The notes: generated by a model not told the origin, from the letters alone. A stretch of DNA of 64,000 nt from Euryodendron excelsum (GCA_033060915.1 CM065387.1:40427501-40491500); one strand, 5' to 3'. Positions 49,291 to 62,123 are shown, counted from the stretch's first letter. Made by a program: numbers and translations.

Positions 49291-49948
49291 ATTTTATGTT
49301 ATTTATGATTATTTAAAAAAAATTTATGAAATTTTTTTTAGGTTAAATGGACGGACTTAAGTATGTAATTTTATTTTAGATAGACTCTAAATTTAATTTT
49401 AAGCCTAACAAGAATTTGTTCTAGTGTAGACTTACTCGGCTTGGTCAATGTCCACCCTAAGCCTAGCTGAGCTGACTTCCATCAGTCCCCCATTGACCCG
49501 TTTAATTTTTATTGAGAATGTATTGTAAGAGGACCCATTTAATTTTCTTTTTGTTAAGTATGAACTCATTTGCCCACACCCAATTTGGAATATTATTTAT
49601 GTAACTATCACAACACTCGGTCATATTCATCATAATGCAGATAAAGAAAGAAAACACTTTTCGGTTTGGTCGTGGATTGCAATGCTTAGGACTTCAAAAT
49701 GCCTCTCTTCACTTACAATTTGTATAAAGCTGTTTTTCTAAAGTTTTTCTCCATGGCTCTTAATGATCAAATTAAAGTACATATTTTCGTGATCAAATTA
49801 AAGTTTTTCCCAGAATGGAGCGCGGCCCTTCCCGGAGGGCATTTTCGAAATTATATATCGAACGAAACCCTCAGACCGTCTTTTTATCTGCAAGATAAAA
49901 TTTCGTAACTGCATGGGCTTTATCGCATGTGCTGTTCCCGCCTTGTTC

Positions 49949-49956
49949 TATAAAAA
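49949..49956 (+). promoter_or_regulatory. TATA box of the CLASSY-like gene
   Basis: TATAAAAA stands 167 bp before ATG 50123. A CT-rich 5' leader follows (TCTCTTTCTCTCTC, CCCTCTCTC), typical of plant transcription starts. Confidence 0.6.
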
Positions 49957-50122
49957 TGGCGTGTTTCTCGCTTTGCATAACCACGGCAACTTCTGCATTT
50001 TCTCTTTCTCTCTCTAAACTGCATTCTCCCTCTCTCAATTCACAGCATTCCCTCTGTTAAAACAGAGAAATCCTGCTTTCCACTCTTCCTCTCTCTTCAT
50101 TTCTTCAATCAACTCAAAATAC

Positions 50123-53100
50123 ATGTCGAGTGTGGCAAAAAGGACCAGAGGTCAAAGCAACCAGCGTTTGTTGGAACCCTACTACGAATGGAAGTGCCAA
50201 GGCAAGTCTTCGGGGTCCAAGAACACAAATAGAGCAAGACCTGCTTCCCGACGTAATTATCGCCAAGTCTCCTCAAGGGTTTTAGTGACCGTTTGGGTTT
50301 CAGTATTTAATTTTGATCTCGGTTTCTTAAGGAGATTAGTTCAGTTCTGACTTGTTTGATGGAATTCATGTTAAAAGAATTTAGGCGATTGAAATTGCTT
50401 AAATTTCCTTTTGAATGATCATTTTAGGGTCGCATCTTACCAAATTCGCATAGTTGATCTTTGATTTTGCTTTTTCCAGATAACATATATGTCTTCGATT
50501 ATTCTGTTTGAATTATACATTTGGATCTCTACTAGAGGGTGGGGCATATGCAATGCATGTGCAACTCTCCCACTTGTAGTTATAAGACACATGAGGGATG
50601 AAAAAAACTACCATTCAGTTACATAAAGATTTTAAATAATCATAATTACTTTTAATTGCTTCAACTGATAAAGTGAAACAAATTTGCAAACTTTTGAAGG
50701 ACATTTTTGACACTTGAAAGAGATACACAGCTTCTATAATAGACTAGAATAGATGTAAGTGAAAGAAATTTAAGCTTTGGGGAGTCTTATAATGTAAGTA
50801 ATGGTTAGGTTAAAGAATGCTGGCATTGGTTTTATTTACATATTGGGAAGCGGAATAACCTTTTCTTATAAAGTGTCCTTGCAAAATGTATCTTGAAGAC
50901 TTGAACAAGTTTTTGTACGTTGGGATGTTATTCAACATCAACTCTTTCAATAACTGCACTTTTTATGGTTTCCTTCTCGTTTAAATGGAACAGTCATGTC
51001 TTCTTTTGTAGTGATTGATGAAGACGAGCACAATGAAGTTAATGAAATCCCTGTGACAGGAAACACAGAGGCAATTCCCACATTGGAGTCTGAATCAAAA
51101 CCAGAATCCCATGAAGGTGATGATAATGTTGATGTTGACAATCTGTCTTTAGGTCTGTTCCAGTGTCAACCAGACCCTTAGGCCTTTTTATTTCCTAGAG
51201 GAATTTTGACTTGTAGCCTTAGTTAGGACTAACTATCGAATAGAAAAAGCAAAGAAGCTGTGTCATGATCATGAGTGAATGTGGCAGAATGAACAATGGG
51301 CACTCTATAGGGAATTTGGGATCACTAAAAATTTTAATAGTTTGCCAAACATTATCAGGTTGAAAGAATTGCTTCCTTTGTTATTGGTCAAAGAAGTATA
51401 AAATTTTGTAGATGATGCATAAAGAAAAACTATTAAACAGGTTTAACAAGATATACTTCATAGAGATGAAAGCACGAAAAAAGAAGAAGAAAGGGTTCCA
51501 CATAAACTGGAAATTTCATTGGAAAGCATATAGTGATACACTGTTTAACATGGTCTGGCTTGATTTCAATTTGCTATTATGGTTAACAGTTATATCATCT
51601 ATTGCTGTCAGGTGGAATCATGCAATTACCTCAAGTATTTTAAACCGAATCTCTACAATTTTAGAATCGTGTATTATCTTCTTCGTTAGATGTATTCTAA
51701 TTTTTCTTGCTTGTCACTGTTGCCAATGGAATAAGCAAAATTTTCTGGTACCAACACAGAGTATGTTGGCTGCCTAATTTGTGTATGTTCTAAATACTTG
51801 AAGCAGCTGAAAATTTGCAGAAGGATTGTCACATCCAAGTGAAGTACATGATTTTGGAGAATGATATGTGAACCAACCTAATCCAACCTGAAATGAAAAC
51901 ATAGTACAAGGAATGAGCCAAAATACTCGCATAAGGCGGTATTTTTATTCTACTGCAAATTAGTATATGCTGTTTGACAGTTATCTTCATTTCAGCTAGC
52001 TATAATGATTAGTAGTAATATAGGTTGAGCAATTCAACTCATTATTACTACAACTTAAGCGTATAGGTTGCAAGATAAAATAGTGTGTTCACATCTTTCT
52101 CGTAATATTAGGTTTCCTTGCTCATGTTGTGGATTAATAAAATTTTGTACAACTAACAGTGAAGCATGCAATTTCTTGGTGAAGAGCAGAATATTAGTAT
52201 CTTCTTCATTGTATGTGTTGTACCTCTGATTGCTAATTACAACAGCATGCGAAATTATTATCAGTTCTATTGTTAGTTGCCATGAAAGCTTAGGAAAAGA
52301 AATGATAAGTTGGAAAGCTTACAACAGATAGTGGCTATGAAGGATTACAAGTTTTAATTCCAAAGACTTCATGGCAAGTAATAAACACGAGGCTCCACTT
52401 AGCTATTTGAAGGAATAGGCTATTGAAACAATATTCCTAACAAAACTTAACAAATGGTGGTAGTTTTGTGTGTTTTATTTTTCTCCTTTTCTCCATGGTG
52501 TGTTTCTTTCTAGTGACAGTTCTCTGGTCTTGCAGGAGCTGATGATCAATCTGAGGACACTGAAGTTAAAGGAATTTATGGAAATGGAACCAATGTGGTA
52601 AATTCTGATTTTCAAATGGAGTTTGAGCCAAAGCATGGAATCGAGGAAAGTGAAGAAGTTATTGAGATTGATGATGATTCTGAGGACATGGAAGTAGAAG
52701 GAAGTGAAAAATATTATCGTCAGCAGGTGGATTGTAATTCTACACTGGATTCTAACTCAAAAATTGGATTTGATGATGGAGGAGAAAATGTTGATATTGA
52801 TGACCAGTTCCATAAGATTGGACTAGAAGGGAGCAATGAGAATGGTAACGAAGATGTGTGCAGTGGTTCTGTCAAAGAAAAGTGCTCTGAAGCAGATGAG
52901 ATAGTTAAGGCAAATTCAGGTTTGAATGAAGACATAACTATTATTGCAGATGGAGATGGGGTAATGTCATTTGTTACTGGAACAGATGGACTGGAGGTTG
53001 ATGGTGGGATTGAACATGGCATTTGTAGCCAGACTCGTTTGAAAATAGGTTCCGAAAAGAAGCATCCAGAGGTTCATAGAAGTGTTTCCTGTGACGATTT

Positions 53101-55539
53101 CGATCTGGCAGTGAGTTATAGTGATACTAATGATTACTTGGTGGAGGTTGAAGAAGAAGACAGTGACAAGGAAGAAGTTGGTGAAGAATACACTGGGAGC
53201 AGTGACAATGACAAAGAAAGAGGTGATAAACAAAATGTAAACATGAACGAATTTCCTGGTAAGAATAGTCAGATAAGGCTTGATTTTCCAACTGGGCTGT
53301 ATATGAAAGAGAATACTGATAGAATAGAAGGACTTGAGGAAGAAAACGGAGAAAGAAAAAATAAGGTACCTAGTGATGGTACTGAAAGAGAAGAGTGTAG
53401 AGAGGAGAAAGAACGTGAGGAACAAAGGGAGTTAAGGAAGTCCAGTATTAAGAAGCAAGCTAGTGAGCATAAAACCCATGTAGGATCGAAGGTGAGAAGA
53501 GGATGGTCTGGTGGGCAGCGACATGAAAAGTTTGGTACTTCAAACCAGACATATGACAGGAAGGATGATAATGTGTCCAACGGACTTTACAAAGAAACAT
53601 GGGAAAGTAATAGCAAGTTCAATGGTCATGGTGTTGATAAAGAAGAAACAAAAGTAGGCAGGAAAAAAGGGGAGTCTACTAGGACAAAGCCGGCTGGTAT
53701 GGAGGAAGGTGATGATGTAGAAATGACGGTTGGCAAGCCTTCTTCAGAGAAGAGCGGATGTGCTGGTATTAAGAGAGAGGTGACCGTTGATTCTTCAACA
53801 CGTCTCTATGATGAGGACGATGACAGGGAAATCAACGCAGTTCAGGATGAAAATGGTGTATGTAAGGATAACTCCAATGGTAACAGCACCAATATAGAAG
53901 GGTGTAGCAACAAGGCGGTAGGTGAGAAAAGCGAGGAAATGGGAAAGCCCACAAAGGAGAGTTTTTTGGCATCGAAGGCTTATGATATCTTTGATATTCT
54001 TGTTGATTCTATTAAGGACAAAAGAGATGCACTTGAAGATGAGGCCAGTGAAGAAGCCAAGATTTCTCCTTCATTGGATTACACACTTCCTTTGAAGTTT
54101 AAATTTGAGGATGAGGAACCTGAACCAGTGGAGAAATCAGAGTTTGAAAAAATGACAGATGATTTGTTTGCTGACTTGCAATTTTCTCTCGATAATGAGG
54201 AAATGGGTTCCTACCCTCGCGTGGTAAATTTCTGACTGTCAAGTAGTAGACCTAAACGTCAATTATTGAACAGAAGTCCCCTTATTTTCCGGATCTAACT
54301 TCTAAATTCAGGCCAGTTTAGGTTGAAATATTTTACAGTGTTCCTCATCTTACGCTAGTTAATTTTAATTAATTTTGGGGGCATCATATCAGAACTTAGC
54401 TCTCTATTTGTAACGTTTCAGTGATGTATAGAAGATTCAATGAACTTTTTATCCATCCTATGCAAACTGATTATATAATTGTAGATGTTGTATGCATCTC
54501 AAGTACTTTTACTTGATGGAACATCCATTGGCAGTTTCACTTTCAGGTCACTTTTAATATTCTGTCAATAAAGGCAATTCTTTAAAAGACAGAACACTCT
54601 GTTTACACCTCGTTAAGCTCAAACCAGTGGCTTCAACTAGGTGTGCCTTAGAGATTTGTCTATCCATCTGCAATGTATGCATCAGTGCCTATGAGATATA
54701 ATCACAACTATGTTTAGCTTGATTTTGTAAATTTCTTGCTCATCTTTTTCCTATTTCTCAGCAGCTACTTATCCAAACTGGAGGTTTGGTTTTCTTGGGC
54801 TTTCTGAAGAAATACTTATTGCAATTTCATGCTATAACCATTCATTTTTTGACTCTGGCCAAGACTTGTTTTGTTCCTAATGGTGGTTATAGTATATTGA
54901 AGTATTCCTTATCTGTGAATTAACTGCATTCGATTGACTAAATAGAAGAGAAAGAAAAACATATGGAAACTTGCAGCTAGTATTCTAAACCAATATAGTT
55001 GTGACTATAAAATTTAATTGATTCTGATCTGTCTTCCTGATAGCAAATGGAGCATGAATGGTAATTGTGTTAAAAAAAAAAAAATTCTTAACCTACCATT
55101 TGCAAAGTTTCACTAAATGTGGAAGTGAATAAGGGCTTTTTAAAATCATCTACAGGTTGACAATGCAAGTACAGTTTTTCAAGAAGCTGAAACAAGTCGA
55201 AGCACCCTATGCTGTGGTGGGAAGCATAATTTTGTGGTCGATGAGGAGATTGGGATTAAATGCCTTTTTTGTTCTTTTGTAGAGCTTGAGATCAGATATG
55301 TGACTCCATCTTTTGTGAGTAATTTTAATTTGTTAGTTATGCCACTCTCCATGTAACTATTGTATAGTTATAATAAAAAAATTGTATCTCTCTCACAAGC
55401 TATATTCAGTGAATTTGCTAACTTATTTTCTAATTCCACATTTAAGTCTTCTTTCTTTGGAATTTTACAGAGTAAAGATTCTCGTGAAGGATCGGACAGA
55501 AGTGCTAAAGCAAGGAAAACGAGAAGGCTCTTATATTAG
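50123..55539 (+). CDS. CLASSY-like protein (CLSY3/CLSY4 type), truncated before the SNF2 domain
   Basis: CLASSY proteins are SNF2-family factors that guide RNA polymerase IV to siRNA loci in RNA-directed DNA methylation, in the nucleus. Exons read as 50123-50321 (3' end uncertain), 50994-51152, 52536-54223 and 55156-55314, then 55471-55536, with TAG at 55537: about 757 codons, all in phase. The N terminus is basic (MSSVAKRTRGQSNQ). A long Asp/Glu/Ser/Lys-rich disordered region with VIDEDE and IEIDDDSED motifs follows. Near residue 640 comes LPLKFKFEDEEPEPVEKSEFEKM with DDLFADLQFSLDNEEMGS. Exon 4 has SRSTLCCGGKHNFVVDEEIG and CLFCSFVELEIRYVTPSF, the C-H-CxxC block that in the family directly precedes the helicase part. 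The SNF2 ATPase and helicase C domains (roughly the second half) are absent from the window. It is either a gene fragment or a regulator without ATPase activity. Upstream it has its own TATA box. Confidence 0.75.
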
Positions 55540-57425
55540 TCTCAAAGAACAAGTGCCAAAGAAAAGATGCAGTTCGTCTGGTGAAGATGTATTCATGGAG
55601 CAATGGCAAAAGCATACTAGGTGTAAGCTATAATCTGTATGAGAAGCTTGGTGGCAAAAAATTCATGAAATCTGAAAGGAAGAAGGACCGGGAGAAGGTG
55701 GTACTTGATGAGAAAGATGAACAAATGAGGAATACACTATCAGAGTAGCCTGGTTTGGTAGTTCTGGATGAAAAGCTCAAAGACATGTTTGAGAAGATCA
55801 TTTACCAGCCAAAAGAGAAAAATTTAGTGGAAAGTTTTAGTTTAGCATCCCTTTCTTAGATAGTTCTAGTCAACCTTAGTGATCTAAAAACATTTCAGGC
55901 TCTCTTGACACAGCATGTTAAACTTTAGTCATTATTTTATGGTTTGTTGCAGAAATTTAGTTTTTCCACCATTAATCATTTATTAGAATTTCTTTAACGA
56001 TACCCGCAATTAGGAATGCAACAGGGAAGAAATAAGCATGGCATGCTGTGCTTTTACTTTCTCCTGAAGTTCCTGAAAAAAAAAAAAAAACCAGCATAAA
56101 GCCCATTTTCAGGGATTCTGGTTGGTGTCTGGAGACCCTTGAAAAAATGGCTTCCCATTCTTTTGCCTTTGTTTTCACTTCTGAATTTGTCTTTTTTACT
56201 TCTGTTTTGTGATGAAGTATACTCTTTTGCACAATTCCAATGACTCGTTGCGGTTGTGCTCTATGAATTCAATTTGTTCTAGCTCTTGGAGAGCAAGATA
56301 CAGGAGGCAAAGTCGACCAGGTTTCGTTTTTCCTCTATTTTTTATTTTTTGATTCTTTTTCATTCCTGAAGTTGTTTCTGTACGAGGTACTTTTATTCTT
56401 GATAAGGATCAAGCTTAAGTCAACAATATAACGATTTGTTTAGTCTCATCCACAATTACTTTGGAATGTCCATATATTCTATATTTCTTTCTGTCCCCTT
56501 TTCCACCATGGTACTAAAACAGTTTAGTATGAACATCATTTTCTATGCTCGCACGTTCTGAAAAGGCATTTTTGTAGAGCAAAGATGGATTCCCTCAACG
56601 GGGCTTCATAAATAGCTCAAATCAATCCTTTTACATTAAGATGAAGAGATATAAGATGGCTGCATATTCACGTATATGTTTCACTGATATCTAGTGGAGT
56701 CAATACTTGCTTTTGATAGTTCTTTCCTAGAGAAATGACTTTAACTTACTGATCATCTCAGTTTTTTAAGCCCATCTGTTTATTGCAGTTTGCATTATTA
56801 GGGAGCTCTTCTATCGATGATGATCCTAAACATTTGAAGAAAGAATTATCTGGGAGCTCAAAGGTATGAAGATCTACTGTATCTAAGTATGGAAAGATCT
56901 AATTGATGGGATTAAATTTGAAGTCAATGTAGTTTACTTGCACCGGCAACTTAGAAGCATCTCAGGCTACATTGCTTCCAAATTTCTGATCACGTTTTTT
57001 CTAAAGCTTTACTTGAATAATAGCTTTGTTATGCTTCTTTTGGTTAACATCAGTTTGGTAACTTTGGCATGGTTTTCCTTTTGACCTACATCCTTGGCAA
57101 CCAAACAGAGGCATCCTTGAGAACGGTAATAAATTTGTAAATGGAAAAGCTTCAGTTGTTCTACTCATCATTTCTCATTCTTTTACTTGCATGCTTTGCA
57201 AGCAACAGAAGAAGAAAGAAGAATTATATATATGCATATATATGTATATTCATATATTCCTGCCTGTAGAATTTCCAGAGATCTCAGATTTTTGTTTCTT
57301 CTTTGTTTGTTTATCTATTTATTTTCTTGACTTGCTTCTATAGAAAGGTGAACTAACACCTGGAAGAACAGTTGTTTCTGGCAGAAACACCGCGTTTCCA
57401 TTTCAAGATACAGAGATCGTGTTAA
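55540..57425 (+). pseudogene. Unrecognised exon-like segments downstream of the CLASSY-like gene
   Basis: Several stretches look like exons but belong to no family I can name. 55471-55623 in another frame reads VKILVKDRTEVLKQGKREGS. 55636-55746 reads LYEKLGGKKFMKSERKKDRE and ends in a stop. 56790-56864, after TTGCAG and before GTATGA, reads FALLGSSSIDDDPKHLKKEL. About 57345-57420, after TATAG, reads KGELTPGRTVVSGRNTAFPF then QDTEI. The last two are in phase with each other. They may be the 3' part of a separate, degraded gene fused by position to the CLASSY fragment. None contains SNF2 motifs. Confidence 0.4.
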
Positions 57426-57719
57426 GCAGAAGGGGTGGAGGTTGGCTCCACTGTGTGTGATGTGGTGTTTATGGAAGGAGCACATTAACAGAACTTTTGA
57501 GGAAGTTGTTTTGCCAGTCCATCAACTGAAGTCTACTTTATTGCATACTTATCATTTTTGGCTTTTTGGGAAATTTTGTGATCCCTCTTTTGCTATGATA
57601 GATTTTATAGGTGATCTTTCATTGAGAGGGGGAATCCAGGGGTTTCTTTTTTGGTATACATCTTGTGTACAAGAGGAGGTTCCTTCCTTTGCAATAAGTA
57701 AAATTTACTTATCAAAAAA
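57426..57719 (+). mobile_element. LINE 3' end with A-tail inserted in an exon
   Basis: It reads WRLAPLCVMWCLWKEHINRT then FEEVVLPVHQLKSTLLHTYH, and ends with a LWYTSCV-like segment and TTACTTATCAAAAAAA. This is the usual C-terminal end (LCLMWC.WKERN.RTF) and A-rich tail of plant LINEs. GATACAGAGATCGTG before it and GATGCTGAGATAGAG after it are imperfect 15-bp direct repeats, fitting a target duplication. Strongly 5'-truncated. Confidence 0.75.
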
Positions 57720-57777
57720 AGATGCTGAGATAGAGAATGAGCTCGATGAGTTGAGACAGAAGGCAAAGGATTTCTAA
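57720..57777 (+). pseudogene. Last exon remainder of the unrecognised gene
   Basis: It reads DAEIENELDELRQKAKDF and stop. This continues FPFQD from the other side of the LINE if one copy of the duplicated target is dropped. It is a short charged helix with no known domain. Confidence 0.5.
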
Positions 57778-58717
57778 ATTGCAGTTTCTTGTGCAAAATC
57801 TTGGATTAATTCTATGCTCAAAATTGTATATGGATCTGTTTCAGCAGCAACACAGATTTGTATAGCTAAATGCAACAATTGAAATAATCATAATTTTTGG
57901 TAGTGTATGTAATGATTGAATATTCACAGGCAGAAGAGGATTAAGTCTGACAACGCATTTTGATGGATGATATTACGCCCATTTTCTATGTTGCACATGT
58001 GTATATATAGCAGCAATTCTGTCATCAGTCTATTATGTACACATCGTATTGTTGATGAGTTTGTGCAATATTAAGTTGATAAAGATTTCATATGTGAAAC
58101 ACCTTCTTCTACTCTAGGAGTTGTTCCTTCACTTTCCGTATATGTCTACTTCTACACAATTTGTCGTAATTTACAGATGAATAGCTGAGACTAGCCAAAT
58201 TACAGATATCCCTTGAGTCAGTAATTTTCCTGATTTTTGAAAATTTCCATGGATGAAGCACAACAAACAGGAGGAGCCTACTTTTTCTTAGTAACAAAAG
58301 GATGCTGCAGGTCATTGCAAGATCCATAGATACGACATCTGGAAAAGCTTGGCATACAATTTCTGCGAAGGTTCCTCAAATACAAAGAATCTTGTTCAGT
58401 GGATCGGAGAACGCCACTCTTTTTTCCATCTCACATTATTCTAGATTTCTCCTTTATAGCATTGTCAGTCCTCTATCATTGTAAAGCGTATGAAGCAGAA
58501 ACCCTTTGATTGCCTTACTGGTTAATTGTTGACAATACTTCCACGACATCTCATTGATCTTCTTCAAAGCTCTAGTTTGTTTCTCTGAATTTCTTGCTCA
58601 ATCTTGTAAAAATCTCTTGAGTTCCAGCCCCTCTTGCCATTTGTTGTAATTTTGATATCTTTACGCACAGGTCTCTAATACCAATTTAGATTGGTCTGTA
58701 GTTACTATCACTCTCCT
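57778..58717. other. Intergenic region, no gene seen
   Basis: AT-rich with short open frames lacking motifs. 58000-58090 could be the 3' trailer of the preceding fragment. Confidence 0.4.
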
Positions 58718-59055
58718 CACGGGCGGACTTAGACTTAGAATTTGTGTTGAGGCATGACCAAAGTAAAATATTTTAAATTTTGTAAGAATCAAGGTAAAAA
58801 TTCATGAATTTGGAGGGGGGAGAGCAAGGTAAAATATTTTAAATTTTGTAAGAATCAAGCTAAAAGATCTTAAATTTTGGGGGCGGCAACGTAAAATATA
58901 CTAAATTTTGTAGGAACCAACATAAAAGTTCTTGAATTTTGGGGGACTAATAAACTATATTTTGTTATAAATATCTAAAAATCTATGGGTGATTATAAGC
59001 AATTTAAAAATTTTTGGCAACTTGTGCCCCGCGGGCCCCCTTGGGTCCGCCAATG
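58718..59055. repeat. Degenerate non-autonomous repeat, copy 2
   Basis: It starts CGGGCGGACTTAGA and ends GGGTCCGCCAATG, giving inverted GGCGGA-type ends. It contains three internal units of the form GTAAAATATTTTAAATTTTG with GTAAGAATCAA. Shares its body with 25880-26280 and 59228-59440. Confidence 0.6.
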
Positions 59056-59227
59056 ACTCTAATTACTCTCCAAACAAACTACATACATACACAGCACAGA
59101 CCATTGTTTTTGGTATGTTCCTTCATTGTACTTTTGATATATATATATATATATATATTTGTTTTGAACAACCATTGTTTTTTGGGGATTTTCTCCATAA
59201 ACTACCAAAAATACTCTTGTACCGTCA

Positions 59228-59440
59228 AGAGCGGACCTAGAATTTTTATTTAGGGCGCTAAGGTAAAAAAATTTTGAAATTTTAAGAGTCAAGATAAAAA
59301 TTTTAAAATTTTAAGAGGAATCAATAAACTGTTTTATATTATAAATACGTCAAAATACATAGAGTGTAAGGGAAATTTTGAAAAGGGGCCAGGAGCTCCT
59401 TAAGGCTTAAACCTAGTGTAGGTCCACCACTGTATATGAT
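59228..59440. repeat. Degenerate non-autonomous repeat, copy 3
   Basis: It starts AGAGCGGACCTAGAATTTTT and ends GTGTAGGTCCACCACTG. The inner GGTAAAAAAATTTTGAAATT and GAATCAATAAACTG blocks match copy 2. It lies about 170 bp after copy 2 in the same orientation. A TA microsatellite (59140-59158) lies between them. Confidence 0.6.
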
Positions 59441-60676
59441 ATACTATTTAGGTCTTACATAGTTTGGCATGCTGTAGATTTTTGACAGATTGAGCGTTCA
59501 AAGGTAACTTGGTCTAGTTGGGTTGTTATCAGAATTAGCTTAATTTGAGTAATACTTTTGGTCATCCCATTTGAACACTATCAATTTTGAAAGTTGAAAC
59601 TTCTCAAAACGTTGAAATTAAGTTTCAAACATTACAAGTTGGAGTGTTATGAACCTATTTAGTTAGGACTCTATTAGATATTACTTACATCAATTTCATA
59701 TTTAATTATGACAATTTTGGATAGTTATTAAAGACAAGGTAGTTTTAGACTTTAGTAGTCATCTTGTTTTCCTAATTACTGTTTATTGTTAACTTGGGGC
59801 ATGCATTAATTGATTCTTGTTGATGAAACAGTGATATTTTGAAGAAGGTGGTGGTTTTGAAATGCACTGATATGCAGACATAGGTAAGTAGTGACTAGGG
59901 CAAAGACTAGGTACGTAACAATGTGTTTCAAACTAAACCTCAGGTCAAGATCTGTGGGTACATACTGTGAAGACTAATGATGATATATGGTTGTCAAGAT
60001 TGGTGGGTTTTTCTCCGTAGGCTGTTGATCAGAGGTGATAATCAAATATGACAAGCAAAGCTTTTTAGGCTGCCATTTGTCAAGAAAGAAATTGAGTCAA
60101 ACAAGAATTATGTTAGTTTGAAATGACAGAATTTTCTTTCTCTTTGAACAGTATAAATTTGATTGCGATTAAAGAAGGAAATCCATAGGTGGACTCGGAA
60201 GACATGGTAACAACTAACATAGCATTGACTTGCAACATCGTTTCAAAAACTAACTTGAAAAGCACAAATGAAACTTAAAACATAAAATAATGAAAGGGAG
60301 ATTTGGGGTTCGAGGGATGCTGAAATGAAAAATATTGAAGAGTCGATGATTTTTTGAAAACCCGAATGAGAAAATAATAAGTGTGTATCATTCTAAAATT
60401 AACAAATATTACCATTAAGTTCATATTGTGGTCACTACATATCTTATATTCTTTTGTTTAATTAGGTTTTGTAAAAATTTGTTGACTATTGAATACATTT
60501 CATTTGAGTGAACTTCAAGCGCCACTTCTTTCATTAACGTGCAAACAATTTGCGTGTTAGGGGAGAATTTGGTGAAGGAATGCCTTTCTCATAACCAGGT
60601 CCAGAAGATGTCACATGTTACGTTTGTACGGTACCTTATCACACACTACTAAATATATAACTTGAATTTTAAAAAG
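59441..60676. other. Intergenic region, no gene seen
   Basis: AT-rich DNA without exon-like stretches, recognised repeats or RNA genes. Confidence 0.45.
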
Positions 60677-61055
60677 AGGTAATTACACTTTATCTTATAG
60701 TGATTTGAGTAAAAATTAGATGACCGTCTGTAATTTAAAAGTGAACACATAAACTCTATAAGATTTGAACTTCATTATAATATAGATGAAAACCATTTTA
60801 ATTAATGAAAATTTTGTTACAAGGGTATTTTTATAATTTCATCTCATCAAAATTATACATGAAAATGATAATTTTGCTCTTTTATATCAAAATAAAATAT
60901 TATTTTTCATAAGAATATTTTTGTTATTTTACAAAATCTATTAGGGTTTCATTCATTTTGCAGATTAGTCTAAATCATAAAGATTATATGTTCACTTTTA
61001 AACTACAGAAGGTCATCTAAATTTTAATGAAATCACAAGAGAGTAAGTTTTTGAC
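60677..61055. mobile_element. Foldback MITE with long inverted arms
   Basis: The left arm AATTACACTTTATCTTATAG then TGATTTGAGTAAAAATTAGA then GTGAACACATAAACTC finds its reverse complement at the right end (CTTACTCTCTTGTGATTTCA, then AATTTAGATGACCTTCTG, then GTGAACATATAATC). The arms are about 150-180 bp each and nearly meet in the middle. The same family as 48941-49290, with MULE-like tips. Flanks TTTAAAAAG and CTTAAAAAA may be a degraded 9-bp duplication. Confidence 0.75.
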
Positions 61056-62123
61056 CCTTAAAAAAACTATAGTTATCAAAATAAAAAGCGAAAGCGAGAC
61101 ACGCTCAGAGAAATGAAAGCTGAAAGTGCATCAAAAAAATATAGGAAAATATGAAAATCGAAAAACTATTGAAAAATTTATAAAAATCTGTATTAGGAAG
61201 CTTTCATGAAACTCAAAAGGAAAAGAAACTTAATTAGTAGAGGCTTTTAAAAAATTTAATGGAGACTTTTAAAAAATTTTGTGAAAATCTATATGAATAA
61301 TTTTATAGATATATAGTTAGAACTTATGAAAAAAATATATAAAATTATTATTTAAAGTTTACAAAGCGTTTTCTCTAAATTTTTTAAATATTTTCATTAA
61401 GTATTTCAAAAGTTTCATAAACATTTTACAAAAGTTTTTGAAATATTTTTTCAAAACTTTGAAATTCGTAAAAACGCCATTCTCTCTCCCAACTGAATTT
61501 TCTGAAGACTATGAAAAAGCCACGTCATATTACTTAATTGTCCGAATTGATCAACACGTGTAGCATTTTGATATGCACGGCTACCCAGGCAACACCGTTG
61601 CTGGACGGTTATGTCTAATGGTGCATGGGTCTCAGGGTACCTGCTTGTTCTGGTTTGTGCCTCGTGTGTGTAATGGTATATAACACGGGGCTAAAAGGAA
61701 ATATGGTGAAGCCCCTAAAAGAACCCATAAAAGAACGTTTTACTAGGGCTAGAGCTCCAGTCGTTTTTGGTTGGCTAAACATTTGCTCGAGATTGAGTAT
61801 TGTCTATTTTAATATGTAAAAGAACAACTTCAATAGATGACTTTGAATTTGAGTAACGCAAAGTGACTTTTTAAAATTTTAAATTAACTTCTTAAAATTA
61901 ATTTATTATAATTCAATAATTGTGCACTTAAATAAATACAATAGGCAAAAAAGGAACATTAAAAATACATAATTATTTCACATCTTTGTCTTGCTAATTG
62001 CTTTAGTTATACAAACCTTTCAGATTCTCTATCTTTTTTCCAAAAAACAAAAACAATTGCACGCGTCTATATTAGTCGTAGGAATTGATTTAATTATGAG
62101 GTGTTTATTCGAATAATAATTTT
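61056..62123. other. Intergenic region, no gene seen
   Basis: AT-rich. 61190-61460 has degenerate GAAACTTTTAAAAAATTT-type repeats. Short frames have no domains. Confidence 0.45.

Noticed and set aside
51412..51777. 121-codon frame within the CLASSY-like gene
   Set aside because: It lies in the intron between exons 2 and 3, shows no domain, and exons 2 and 3 join in phase without it.
52720..53580. Three antisense frames opposite the long CLASSY exon
   Set aside because: Shadows of an acidic, Ser-rich coding exon; Phe/Ser-rich peptides result from reading GAA/GAG in reverse.
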